Assembly: GCF_932294415.1 (NCBI RefSeq)
Contig: NC_065544.1
Coordinates: 37,628,310 to 37,692,309, forward strand
DNA from: Quercus robur
Lineage: Eukaryota > Streptophyta > Magnoliopsida > Fagales > Fagaceae
DNA: 64,000 nucleotides
Direction of reading: 5' to 3'
The position numbers were made by a program, and so were the translations under genes. Below the pieces are notes generated by a model. It saw only the letters and a list, made by a program, of their open reading frames with translations. It had not been told where the DNA came from and made no database searches. This document shows, piece by piece, positions 54,589 to 64,000 of the stretch (position 1 is its first letter; each line of letters starts with the position of its first letter).

Positions 54589-57500
54589 ATGGATCATAAG
54601 TCATGGCTTTGGAGGAGGAGATCTTCAGAGAAGACAATTGTCGCAGCTGAAAAAGTTGCCAAACCTCTAAGAAAAACTGAAGTAGAGGTAACAGAATTTC
54701 TCTTTATTATCAAGCTTGTTTTCTATATGCAACTTTGTTTCATATGCCCCCCTTTTTCTCTTGGAAGATGCTATATGGTGAAGTTGTGATCTTGGATATG
54801 CCTTCTCTATTTTCTGTGGTTTTTCCCTCCCCATTGTGAGAGTTAAGCTTGCATCTTCGTCTAAGCACCTTGTGTTGACAGAAATGTTATGTGTAATTAA
54901 TGTATTACAATTTTTCATTGTATTAGACACGTACACTTCCAACAGAGAATGAAGTAGGGCCTGAGAGATCTGCCAAAAATCTCAATGAGAAGTTAGCTTC
55001 AGTCCTTCTTGATCATCCTGCTAAAGATGAAGTAAAAAGGGCCCAAGAAGCTGATACAGGTACTTCACTGTTGTCCATACCCCTCCTCTTTTTCCATCCT
55101 TCATGATGTTTTCTTTTCAGGCTCAGTTTGACTTTTTGCTGATTCAGTAAACAATTAATCTTCTGTTAGGCTGTGAGAAAGTAAAAGCAGAATGTCTAAA
55201 ACAAGAACTAGATGAGGCTTTGAGGCAGGGAGCAGCTGCAAATGAACAACTAACTCGTTCAGAGGCTGCATTGAAGGAATCTGTTCAGAAATTAAAATCT
55301 GTTCAAGAAGAACAGGATCAAAGAATACATGATGCCATTACGAAAACATCAATAGAATATGAGAAGGCTCAGAAGAAATTGGAGGAGCAGTTGGAGGAGA
55401 CTAGTAAACAGCTCACGAACTTAGCTTTTGAGAATGGTCAACTGAGCAAGGCCCTTCTGGCCAAAGAGAAAATTATTGAAGACCTACAAAAACACAAGTC
55501 TCAGGCAGATGCAGAATTTAATGTGCTGATGGCTAGAGTGGATTCTGTAGAAAAGGAAAATGCTTATTTGAAGTATGAGTTTCACGTTCTTGAGAAGGAG
55601 CTTGAGATTCGGAATGAGGAGATGGAATACAACCGTCGATCTGCTGATGCAGCACACAAGCAACATTTGGAATGCGTGAAGAAATCCGCAAAGTTAGAAG
55701 CAGAATGCCAAAGACTCCGTCTCCTCATGCGAAAACGGCTGCCAGGTCCTGCTGCTTTGGCAAATATGAAGAGTGAAGTTGACATGCTGGGAAGGGATCA
55801 CGCGAATATGAGAAGAAGAAACCAGAACCCTACTAGAGATCTGGTTGTCAGAAATGCCACAGAAACCTCTTCTGAAATCCCTAATAAGAATATGAGTTTC
55901 ATGATTGAGAAATTACGTAATATGGAAGAAGAAAACAAGGCTCTAAAAGAAATTGTGGCCAAGAAGAACACTGAACTCCATTCCTCAAGGTTCATGTATG
56001 TTCGAACAGCTTCCAGATTATCACAGGCTGAGGCTCAGCTTATCGAACTTTCTAAAGGTGAAAAATCTATGGAGCTGACAAGGTGTACTCCTAAATCAAA
56101 TGAACATTCTCTGTTGTCAGGTTCAGATATTGGAAGTGATGATGGAATTAGTTCTTCGGGATCTTGGGCTAATGCTCTAATTTCAGAGCTGGAACATTTC
56201 CGAACTGCAAAACTCAAAAGTACACCAGAACACCAAGCCGTTGAAGTTTCAGATATGAATTTAATGGATGATTTTGCTGAGATGGAGAAATTGGCAATAG
56301 TTTCCATGAATGCCCCTAGAAAAGAAAGTCACCCCAATTTTACTGGTACTGATCTAATTCCAGTTTCAGGTCATTCTGACTTCAGCAATAAGATGCAATC
56401 AAAAAATGTAGCAACAGAACAAACTTTTGACTGGCTTCAGATTGTTTTGAATGCAATGCTAGAGCAAAAGCGTATTTCAAAGAGAAGTCTAAATGAACTT
56501 TTTGAGGACATCAAAATTGCTTTGGGTTATATAAATCGTCCAACTTCAAGTGCAGCTGATTCAGCTGCAATCTCAAATCCTGGAGAATCCGACCCTATCC
56601 AAATTAGTGGTCATATAACTTGGAAATCTCCGAACACATCCCCACTTGCAGATTCGTTGACCAGAGCTTTAGCTATTGACACCTCAGTGGAAGAAAAAGG
56701 CAATCAAAATAACTTATCTAATTTGAGTGAGTCAGTTGGTGAAATTATCAAACTGATTGAAGGAATCAACCCAACACCTTTTGTCAGTAATAATACTCCA
56801 GACCATGGGTCTAAGAGGGATCAGGATTCCAAACCATTCCATTCACCAACATCATCAGACTACTTTGTCCGTGTTTTCCAATGGAAATGTTCAGAGCTAA
56901 GTGGTGTTCTACGACAATTTGTTTGTACTTGTACTGATCTATTAAACGGAAAAGCTGATCTTGGAAAATTTGCCACGGAACTGTTGTTTGCTTTAGAATG
57001 GATTATTAATAACCATGTGACTCCTAAAGGTACTTCAAGTGCAAGAAATAAGATCAAGAAGCATTTTGGTTGGATGGATTCCCGAACTGAAAATGAACCT
57101 GGAGTTCATACATCCGAAGAGCAGTCATCATGTTTGCCATTGGTAGCTTCTTCCCCTGAGCAGGATGTTTTGCTCCAAATGGAGGAGGTTCAGTGTAAAC
57201 TGCAAGAAGAAAACAGCAGACTAAAAGATGAATTGAAGAATATGGAAGCCTCAAAGAAAGATATGGAAGCTCTGTTACAGTCTGCAACAGATAAGAGTGA
57301 GGCCTTAACAATACAACTTCAAGAAGCAAAACAAAGCATTGGAAACTTACAAGCAGAACTGCAAACTTTAAAAGAATCAAGAGGGATGATTGAAGATCAG
57401 ATTGAAAACCAAAAATCGATAAACGAAGAACTTGATACTCAGCTCTCTGTTGCCAAAGCTAAATTGAATGAAGTCCACCAGAAGTTCTCGTCTTTGGAAG

Positions 57501-58634
57501 TCGAATTGGATGATAAAAATAACTGCTGTGAAGAATTAGAGACCACATGTCTTGAGCTTCAACTCCAGCTAGAAAGGTAATTAAGCACTGATTTCAGTGT
57601 TCTTCTTTGTGTGTGTATATATATATACAGTGTTCTTCTTTGTGTGTGTGTGTATATATATATTGATAGTAGAATTTTGATTTCTGAAATGTAACTTGCA
57701 GCGTTGCAAAGGAAACTCCACAGCACAGTATGAATCAAGAGGGAAAGCAATCACAGAATGTAAGTTATTGCCATCGTGATGTGCCTTCTGTTTAGAAACA
57801 GATCCATGTATTGGCTATATGAAACTGCTTCTGTATACAAACTGAAAGCAGTTATAATTTTGATGCATTGAACTAATTAGTATTATAAACTGATCATATT
57901 TATTCAATATTCTGTGTTTGGTAAATAACAGAGAGATTATTATTAATGTTAGATTATATATCTAGCAAAGAATTATTATATAGAAATATATAATAGATTA
58001 ATCGTCCCTTTTACGTGGTGGTTTTGTTCTACATTGAGTTCAATTTCTTGTAAAATATAAACATTCAAATGCAGTTGTAAGAGTAAATTGCTATACTATA
58101 TCATATGAAAGTGGTTTATCTAACTTTCAGGGATGGGAGATGACAACAGCTTCCATAAAGTTGGCGGAGTGCCAAGAAACCATACTGCACCTGGGTAAAC
58201 AGCTGAAGGCTCTAGCTTCACCTAGGGAAGCAGTATTGTTTGACAAGGTTTTCTGTAATACCAGCACAGCGGCTCCTACCACTGATAATAAGAATATGAA
58301 CAAGCGTTCTTCCTTGCGTGATCGAATGCTAGCTGAGGATGGTACTAAGGCAGAGATTCTGAAGTCTTCTAAGATTAAAGAAACTATAAGCACTGCAGAC
58401 ACACAGAAAGAACTCCTTAACTCCAATAGTAATAATGCTTTGTGCGCTCCTAATGGCCTGGTACATACTCCAGAAGCAAATCTTAGTTCAAAGCACAAAG
58501 GAGTTAACAATGCAGTTGGTGCTCTAGCTGTTATCCCAAGTAAGAAACAGGGAGGATTTGGTTTGCTAAGGAAACTTTTGCTGAGAAGGAAGAAAGGATG
58601 CAGCAAGAAATCCCGAGCCCTCGCTAAGGCATGA
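54589..58634 (+). CDS. Filament-like plant protein (FPP4/FPP6-like), long coiled coil
   Basis: Five coding exons, 54589-54687, 54927-55059, 55170-57576, 57702-57759 and 58131-58634, are all in phase: 3201 nt, 1066 aa. The start MDHKSWLWRRRSSEKTI is the family's N-terminal signature. Long coiled coils occupy the N-terminal third (ANEQLTRSEAALKESVQKLK onward, with CQRLRLLMRKRLPGPAALA-type conserved block), then a Ser-rich middle with the conserved SWANALISELEHF and a DWLQIVLNAML block, and a second coiled coil near the C-terminus. The end is KKQGGFGLLRKLLLRRK, a typical basic tail. FPPs bind WPP-domain proteins at the nuclear envelope, and some relatives tether vesicles to cortical microtubules; which role applies here is not shown. 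Intron 4 holds a duplicated GT/TA-rich segment. Confidence 0.93.
57594..57664. repeat. Duplicated GT/TA-rich segment in FPP intron
   Basis: CAGTGTTCTTCTTTGTGTGTG followed by TATATA appears twice in a row (about 57595-57628 and 57629-57664), directly after the exon 3 donor. The copies differ only in the number of GT repeats. Confidence 0.8.
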
Positions 58635-59708
58635 GTACAGAAAGGTGAAGAGCCCAAGCTGAAAAATCTGCCTTGGCAACAACACATGCCCAGTAAAGGA
58701 ATCAAATCTGCAGTGTTCACAGTTTTTGTTGATTACTAATTGTATTTGAATTTTTCACCTTGATGAATGGAGAAAGTGAAAGTTTTTTTTTTTTTTTTAA
58801 CAGTTAGAGAAAGAGAGAATTTCTACTGTTTTAAGTGTTGATGATGTACATATCTCTGGGTTTGGGTACATTGGAGAGACTATAAATACATATCAGCACA
58901 TTGGAGTTGAGAATAATAGCACTGACCCTAGTTTTAATCATTTATGAAGTATTCTTGTCTTGATTGCCAAGCCCAGCAGTTAAAAGAATAGAAGGCAAGA
59001 GCTATAACAGCTAAGAAATAGTCCTATGCTTTTTCTTATTTTATGCTTAATAATGATATTTTATTCTCTATATAAAATTTATTTTGATTTGATTAGTATT
59101 AATTTTTTTATATGTGTTTAGTCCATCCTTGCATGGATAAGTTGAGGCTATTGAGTGATTCTATTATTAATTAAAATTACAATAATACCTCTATTAAATT
59201 AGATTGTATTGTTCTTTACTTTAAAATTTATTTTATCATTATTATGTTATGACTTTATATTGTAAATACCGTTTATTACTTTATTTTATCATTATTATAT
59301 TATAATTTTATATTGTAAATAGAATTAGTTTTATTTGTAAATATTTTTTATTTATAAATATCTACTAAAAAGTATCAATATTGAGAGAGAGAGAGAGAGG
59401 GAGAGAGAGATTTCACTCTTATCACGTGACCACTTGATATTTAACAAAGTGAATTCTAATTAGCCTTGCAAGCGATTGTTACTCGAAGGCTTTGCTTGTT
59501 TTCTGAAATATCATTCCAGACAGAAGACATTTACAACGTTCCAATAAAATCATGAAAAATTATTCTTGAGCTCCTAAAGCAATAGATTCTATAAATCAAA
59601 TTATCCATCTCTGCTTTTAAAAATAATTTTGTATGGCAACTTGGCTCAAATAATCTTCCGCGTTACCGTGTATGAGAAACTATTAAACATACAACAAACA
59701 AGTTACTC
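58635..59708. other. FPP 3' UTR and spacer between convergent genes
   Basis: FPP (plus) and the WSD1-like gene (minus) converge here. The first ~300 bases likely form the FPP 3' UTR. The rest is AT-rich with a GA microsatellite at about 59381-59410. No other gene is supported. Confidence 0.5.
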
Positions 59709-60822
59709 CTAGCTTTTGTTGGTGGCTGCAGCTGCTTCTTTCATTTCAAGCAAGGCCTCTTCAAAACACTTGGCAAGAAATTCTGGGTCAGGGATGATAT
59801 CTTTGGCCACCAAAATTTGCATGTCAGCCCTTCCTGCATAGCTCAGCATGTGCATTGTGAGTGCCTGCATTACCAAACCAGCAAGATCAATGTTACTCTT
59901 GCTCACAAACAATTATCATTTACATTAAAATATTCCTCTGAATCTTAGGAGTGCAATCAGAATAAAGTTAGGTTAGAGGTTGTACATGGGGCAAGCTTGA
60001 TGAATTCACCCTCATGTAAGTTATAGGGTTGTCTCCAACTGCGATCTCTTCTTGTGGGCCAACCACATTTGAGATTGTAAAGCTAGTATTACAAATAATC
60101 CGGTAATTAAGCAAGCCCGCGACCTACAATATGAAGAAGATAATTGTTCATATGAAATAAGCAATTTTAAATCACTTTTCCGAATTCAATATTGCTTAAT
60201 TTAGTCTTTACCATTGATCCCAAGTACGTCATTACAAGATACCCAATTTTGTATGAGAAATGAGACTCTACAGAGTGTTTCTTCCTGTCAATCATCACTT
60301 TAGCTCTCTTCACATACTGTAGAGGATCAGGATCAGCACCACTGGTATGATAATAAACAGGCAAGAGAATCATGCCAAATTTGTTACCCCAAGGTGATAC
60401 TGAATTGTCTTTCATCAGAGCTGATAGATCCTGATCAGTACCAAACATTTCCATTCAACCTCAAAAGTTTAAAATTTCAATAATATACAAGATTCTAAAA
60501 ATAGAGCATAAAAAATTAAAAGACAAGCGAAGAATAGGCTAGCATGAGCAACTAAAAAAATGAAGGGCATACAGACCTGCAATCCTGCTTGCCCTCTTAA
60601 ATTAACCATGGCTACCCCTGTCATTCGAAGCCCCTGCTGCAGAGCTAACAGTGACAAATAGACTTAATTTAGTGTGATGGTTGTCATTGATGTTTGATTG
60701 ATATGTAGACGTAGAAGTAAACATTAGTTGTCTTGTAAATGATTCTTACCATTTGATCCTCGGTGATCTAGGTATCTCGATAACCCTGATGATATTACCC
60801 CAAAAAGAACGTCGTTAATGGT
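59709..60822 (-). CDS. WSD1-type wax ester synthase/DGAT, C-terminal half (partial)
   Basis: Five exons on the minus strand, 60750-60822, 60577-60644, 60212-60430, 59986-60123 and 59709-59864, are in phase and give 217 aa to a TAG. The read is TINDVLFGVISSGLSRYL, then RMTGVAMVNLRG, WGNKFGMILLPVYY, DPLQYVKRAK.MIDRKK, NTSFTISNVVGPQEEIAVGD, MHMLSYAGRADMQILVAKD and IIPDPEFLAKCFEEAL. This is the DUF1298 (PF06974) half of plant bifunctional wax ester synthase/diacylglycerol acyltransferases, which are ~480-520 aa. The N-terminal half with the HHxxxDG active site is not seen up to 64000. It either lies beyond the window after an intron over 3 kb, or the gene is truncated. Plant WSDs make wax esters from fatty alcohol and acyl-CoA at the ER. 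Confidence 0.9.
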
Positions 60823-62340
60823 CTGCATGATGGCATGACATCCACAAATCATAACATAAGCACCAAAGCATGAGTCCTCAAGAAACATATAGCACTTTCA
60901 TAATGGCAAACATACAATGCCATCCAACAAGTGGAGTTAGGGGAGAAGTTGGTGACTCAATAAACCAGGCAAAAAGTTTTGAATCCAGTCTTTTCCAATT
61001 GGGGTCGGGGGGAGTTAGGCTGCATTATTAAGATTGATCCCTTGAGCCCACCCTCCCTTTTACTCGAAATACAAAGGAAAAAAAACCAACTTCAAAAACC
61101 AAGAAATTAGAAAGGAACAAAAAACAAGTCAAATGCATTCATTATGCTGTCAAACAATTACATCTTCAGTCATGCTAACAGGTAACAATACTCACCACCC
61201 TATTAGAGGAAACTAATTGAAAGGAGACAAAATCAAATATGGCCCAGGTAAACAAAGTTGCAGCCTATTCAACCCCTTAACATGTCCTTGTGTCGCAGGT
61301 TTAGGACAATGTTGATGCTGGGGATATGGCCATTTCAGAGTAAGTGGACGTCACTATTGACATTTTCATTGAGTCTCATGCCTCAACTATCCTTTTTTAA
61401 ATTATGTCCTCAAATGCAACTATATGCAGAGTTGAAGTAGAGGCTGCAACATGGATGGCAGACCAGGAAATTTACTTGAGTCTGACAAACCATTTTATTC
61501 CAGCCCAGGTCAACCTAAAGCACTTTTATGCTCCCCTTCACAAATCAGAAACCTATCATTGAAACAAGTAATCCTGCTATTGTATACAGTTGAATTTCTA
61601 CATTCACTTTTATCCTGCATCTAAGCAAATCACTGTGCAATAATTTCAAGTCAACTACTTGGTCAAGTTTCAAGAAAAGTGATAATTTAGGAGTTTTGAA
61701 AATTATTGGCCTTATGCACATAACAGACAAGCAGACTAACTCTGAAGAAAGAAAGCAAAGTTAGAGAGAGTAGAAACCTCTCATATCATGTTAAAAGCAA
61801 GTTGACTATGGGAAGTGCTGTAGAAGGCACCCCCTTATGACTGTGAAAGTGAACTGACAACACCTATTCAACACATGGTAAACGGGTGGATGGGAGTCTG
61901 AAAACAACCATTTAATAGGATCAAGGTGCTCCATCTGATGAGTCATTTAGGAAATAACAAAGGTTCAGATTTTAGCTTGAATAGCAATCTTTAGTTACAA
62001 AATCATGGGAGACTCGCTCAGAATTGGGGGATTTACATGAGAAGGGAAAGGATCTATGCTTAAAAAGTTTATTCAAAGCCTTTCATATTGGCCAGATTTT
62101 GGTTGGATTTGGACAAGAAAAAGTTGGAGCAAACTGGGGGTTTTATCCCTCCAATTACTTTGCCTTTTCTTCCTCATTGCTCTCCCAAACAAGGGATTTA
62201 CTCTACTTCTTCCCTCTTGCTTCTCCTTTCCCTTCAACCTAGTAACTTGTAAGTTTTACACCATTTCTACAACGGTAATGAGCTACACTTTTTTTTTTTT
62301 TTTTTAAATCAAGGATTTTTTTCCCGTGTGACTTGCTCCA
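60823..62340. other. Intron or intergenic DNA upstream of WSD1-like exons
   Basis: No WSD1 N-terminal exon was found on the minus strand. The stretch holds short open frames without motifs. If the gene is whole, this is part of a long intron; if not, it is upstream of a truncated copy. Confidence 0.4.
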
Positions 62341-62344
62341 ATTA

Positions 62345-62720
62345 TTTTATTTTATTTTATTTTTATATAAGTAAAAAGTCTTTATTAAAACTGAGAACTA
62401 CTTCATTCAAAGAAGATGAAATGGCCTAAAAAATATGTACAAACAACTAAAAAAAGAAATTATGTACAAGATAAGAGAGAGACTATGAACAAGGAGAGGG
62501 AATCACTTCTAGTGATTCCCCAAGTAGAAGTCCAATCAAACAAGGCCAAAAGTTCGTCATCATCCCATCAAAGGTGCGTTTATTACGCTCCCACCAAATA
62601 ATTCATGTCACACAATGTGGTACCAAGTTCTAGATAGCAGACGAATGCTTCCCCAACCAATTCCTTCATCCGCCCACCAAATCAACTACCCTCTAAGGAA
62701 AAACCCAATACAATTGCTCC
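62345..62720 (-). mobile_element. L1-type LINE 3' fragment
   Basis: The plus strand reads TTTTATATAAGTAAAAAGTC then TTTATTAAAACTGAGAAC; reversed this is an L1 3' end with ...AATAAAGACTTTTTACTTATATAA. Further in, the minus strand encodes pieces resembling the zinc-knuckle/C-terminal end of plant L1 ORF2 (WWERNK-like from TTTGGTGGGAGCGTAATAAA). It is truncated at 5'. Confidence 0.55.
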
Positions 62721-62912
62721 AATTTGAATGCTTTATCATTTTTCTTTACAGAATTTAATAGAATCAAAGTTACATTCAAAATCATTCTCCCCACAACATG
62801 CTGAAATTTCAATCTAACTTAACTTGTCCATTAAAGGTACAACCCTATTATGGGGTGGACCATATATTTATGTTGACATCTGTTATTCTCCACTATCAAG
62901 TATGTGAAGCTA

Positions 62913-63332
62913 TTTATTAAAGGCAAATTACACTTTTCCATTCACCCTGATTACACTTCTTAAATTGTCAAAACGTACAATCTAACCCCCCCAATTTTAA
63001 AAATACGTTACACTTAAAGCCCCTACTAACTGTGTTGCTATTAACTTTAATGAAATTTAATATTGAAAGAACAATTTATCCCTCTTTCCAAAACAGACAA
63101 CCGAGAGAATTTAGCATTGAAAGACCAATTTACCCCTTTCCAAAACATACAGTTAAGGACTTGAGGGGTAAATTTTCCTTTTAATGTTAAATTTCATCAG
63201 ACTTGACATCAAAACACACAGTAGGGAGGAAGTGTAATTTAACATCGAAGGTGCATTTCGATAGTTCATGGGGTTAAGTGTAATTAAAGTGATAGTTTAT
63301 GGTAAAAAAATGTAATTTAACTTTTTATTAAA
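62913..63332. mobile_element. Mutator-like MITE with 9-bp target duplication
   Basis: TTTATTAAA flanks the element exactly at 62913-62921 and 63324-63332. The 402-bp element (62922-63323) has inverted-repeat-like ends: AAATTACACTTTTCCATTCACC on the left (within 22 bases) and the complement of GGTAAAAAAATGTAATTT on the right. Several ATTACACTT blocks repeat inside each end. A 9-bp duplication is the hallmark of Mutator-like elements. It has no coding capacity. Confidence 0.8.
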
Positions 63333-63460
63333 ATTTAAAATTAAAAAAAAAATTTTGTATGTGAAGCTTTTTAAAATCCAAAGACAGCAACACCTTCCTT
63401 TTTAAAACTTCACCATCTAAAAGTCTAACACTACCATATAAAAGCAATACAACGCATTTA

Positions 63461-63603
63461 GGGTCCGTTTGGTAGAACATTTTAGCAATATGTTTTCAGT
63501 TTTTAAACAACATTACACATATTTCCACACACTTTTTCACCTACATATATTTCAAAAAAAATACAAACAACATTATTCAAACTACTCTACCAAATCGGTA
63601 AAC
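63461..63603. mobile_element. MITE-like element (GGGTCCGTTTGGTA ends)
   Basis: The left end GGGTCCGTTTGGTAGAAC is mirrored by ACTCTACCAAATCGG on the right. Similar wording (TGTGTAGAAATACGTATAATG, then CCTTACCAAACATATCC) occurs at about 13165-13225, indicating a dispersed family. The target duplication was not identified. Confidence 0.45.
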
Positions 63604-64000
63604 TTCCATATCCAACCAACCTAAAATTCCGTACTCATACCAATTAAGGCAGAAGTTCAAGGAATCAATGGTCATCTACTCTATTTTTTATCTTTTCTTT
63701 TTTTATAAAAAAGTGTGGAGATATTTATTGAAGGTCCCTGTTAACGTGCATGTGATAACAAACTGAAAGTGGAATAATATTTGTTCTTGATGATAATCAC
63801 CAAATTAAAATATTAATCAGTTTTTACTGTAAATGAAAATTAAATTTCAAATCTCTTATTTAACTATAAACGACTTCAATACTCAAATAATCAAATTATC
63901 AAATTAAACAACGACACAACTTTATTTTAGCCACACATAAAAAAAAAAAAAAAAAAAGACAGCACACTACTTTACTTTTATTTTTTTGGAGAAATAAACG

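Noticed and set aside
58127-58720. 197-codon minus frame
   Set aside because: Opposite strand of the last FPP exon.
1-64000. tRNA, rRNA or CRISPR features
   Set aside because: No cloverleaf A/B-box pair, rRNA core sequence or spaced direct-repeat array was recognised; a tRNAscan or Infernal run would be needed to exclude small RNAs firmly.

Overview
This is plant nuclear DNA. The coding genes are split by many GT-AG introns, the non-coding DNA is AT-rich with many microsatellites and long A/T homopolymers, and the transposons (Tat-lineage Ty3/gypsy, RTE and L1 LINEs, Stowaway and Mutator-like MITEs, Helitrons) are plant types. The gene families fit a eudicot, probably a woody one; the species cannot be named from the window. 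No CRISPR array, operon, rRNA or tRNA gene was seen.

Layout. (1) 1611-10278 (+): a complete nine-exon poly(A)-binding protein gene of 648 codons with an A-rich leader. Its 5.1 kb first intron holds remnants of two opposed RTE LINEs, one split by a nested DNA transposon; a later intron holds a perfect 271-bp tandem duplication. (2) 10.3-25.2 kb: repeat-rich intergenic DNA with a Stowaway MITE, a diverged segmental duplicate that keeps the MITE's empty site, a minus-strand Helitron terminus, a complete 3.26 kb Helitron (16802-20063) carrying an exon resembling spliceosomal SmE, an LTR-like segment, and a possible small membrane-protein gene (23232-23465, -). (3) 25174-35615: a complete, very young Ty3/gypsy element of the Tat type on the minus strand. 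It has 727-bp LTRs differing at one base by eye, an ATATG target duplication, a Gag-protease frame and a pol frame in the same phase split by one UAG, an 80-bp tandem array, and an antisense gene whose three exons join in phase through two canonical introns. (4) 35.6-40.4 kb: repeats and a possible short secreted peptide. (5) 40437-47578 (-): a complete nine-exon SUD1/CER9 (DOA10-type E3 ligase) gene of 1108 codons. (6) 48.7-52.6 kb: an L1 remnant and AT-rich DNA. (7) 54589-58634 (+): a five-exon filament-like plant protein gene, 1066 codons, with a probable upstream leader exon. (8) 59709-60822 (-): five 3' exons of a WSD1-type wax ester synthase/diacylglycerol acyltransferase; the N-terminal catalytic half is not in the window. 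(9) 62.3-64 kb: an L1 3' end, a MULE-type MITE with a perfect 9-bp target duplication, and another MITE-like element.

The host genes are unrelated housekeeping or cell-biology genes, except that SUD1/CER9 and WSD1 both act in cuticular lipid metabolism. The most interesting material is in the mobile DNA: the tobamovirus-type stop context between gag and pol, the spliced antisense ORF, the Helitron gene capture, and a recurrent class of very short retro-insertions that carry little more than an ACTTATC(A)n tail between target duplications. All intron boundaries were inferred by eye from splice signals, reading-frame phase and protein-family continuity.
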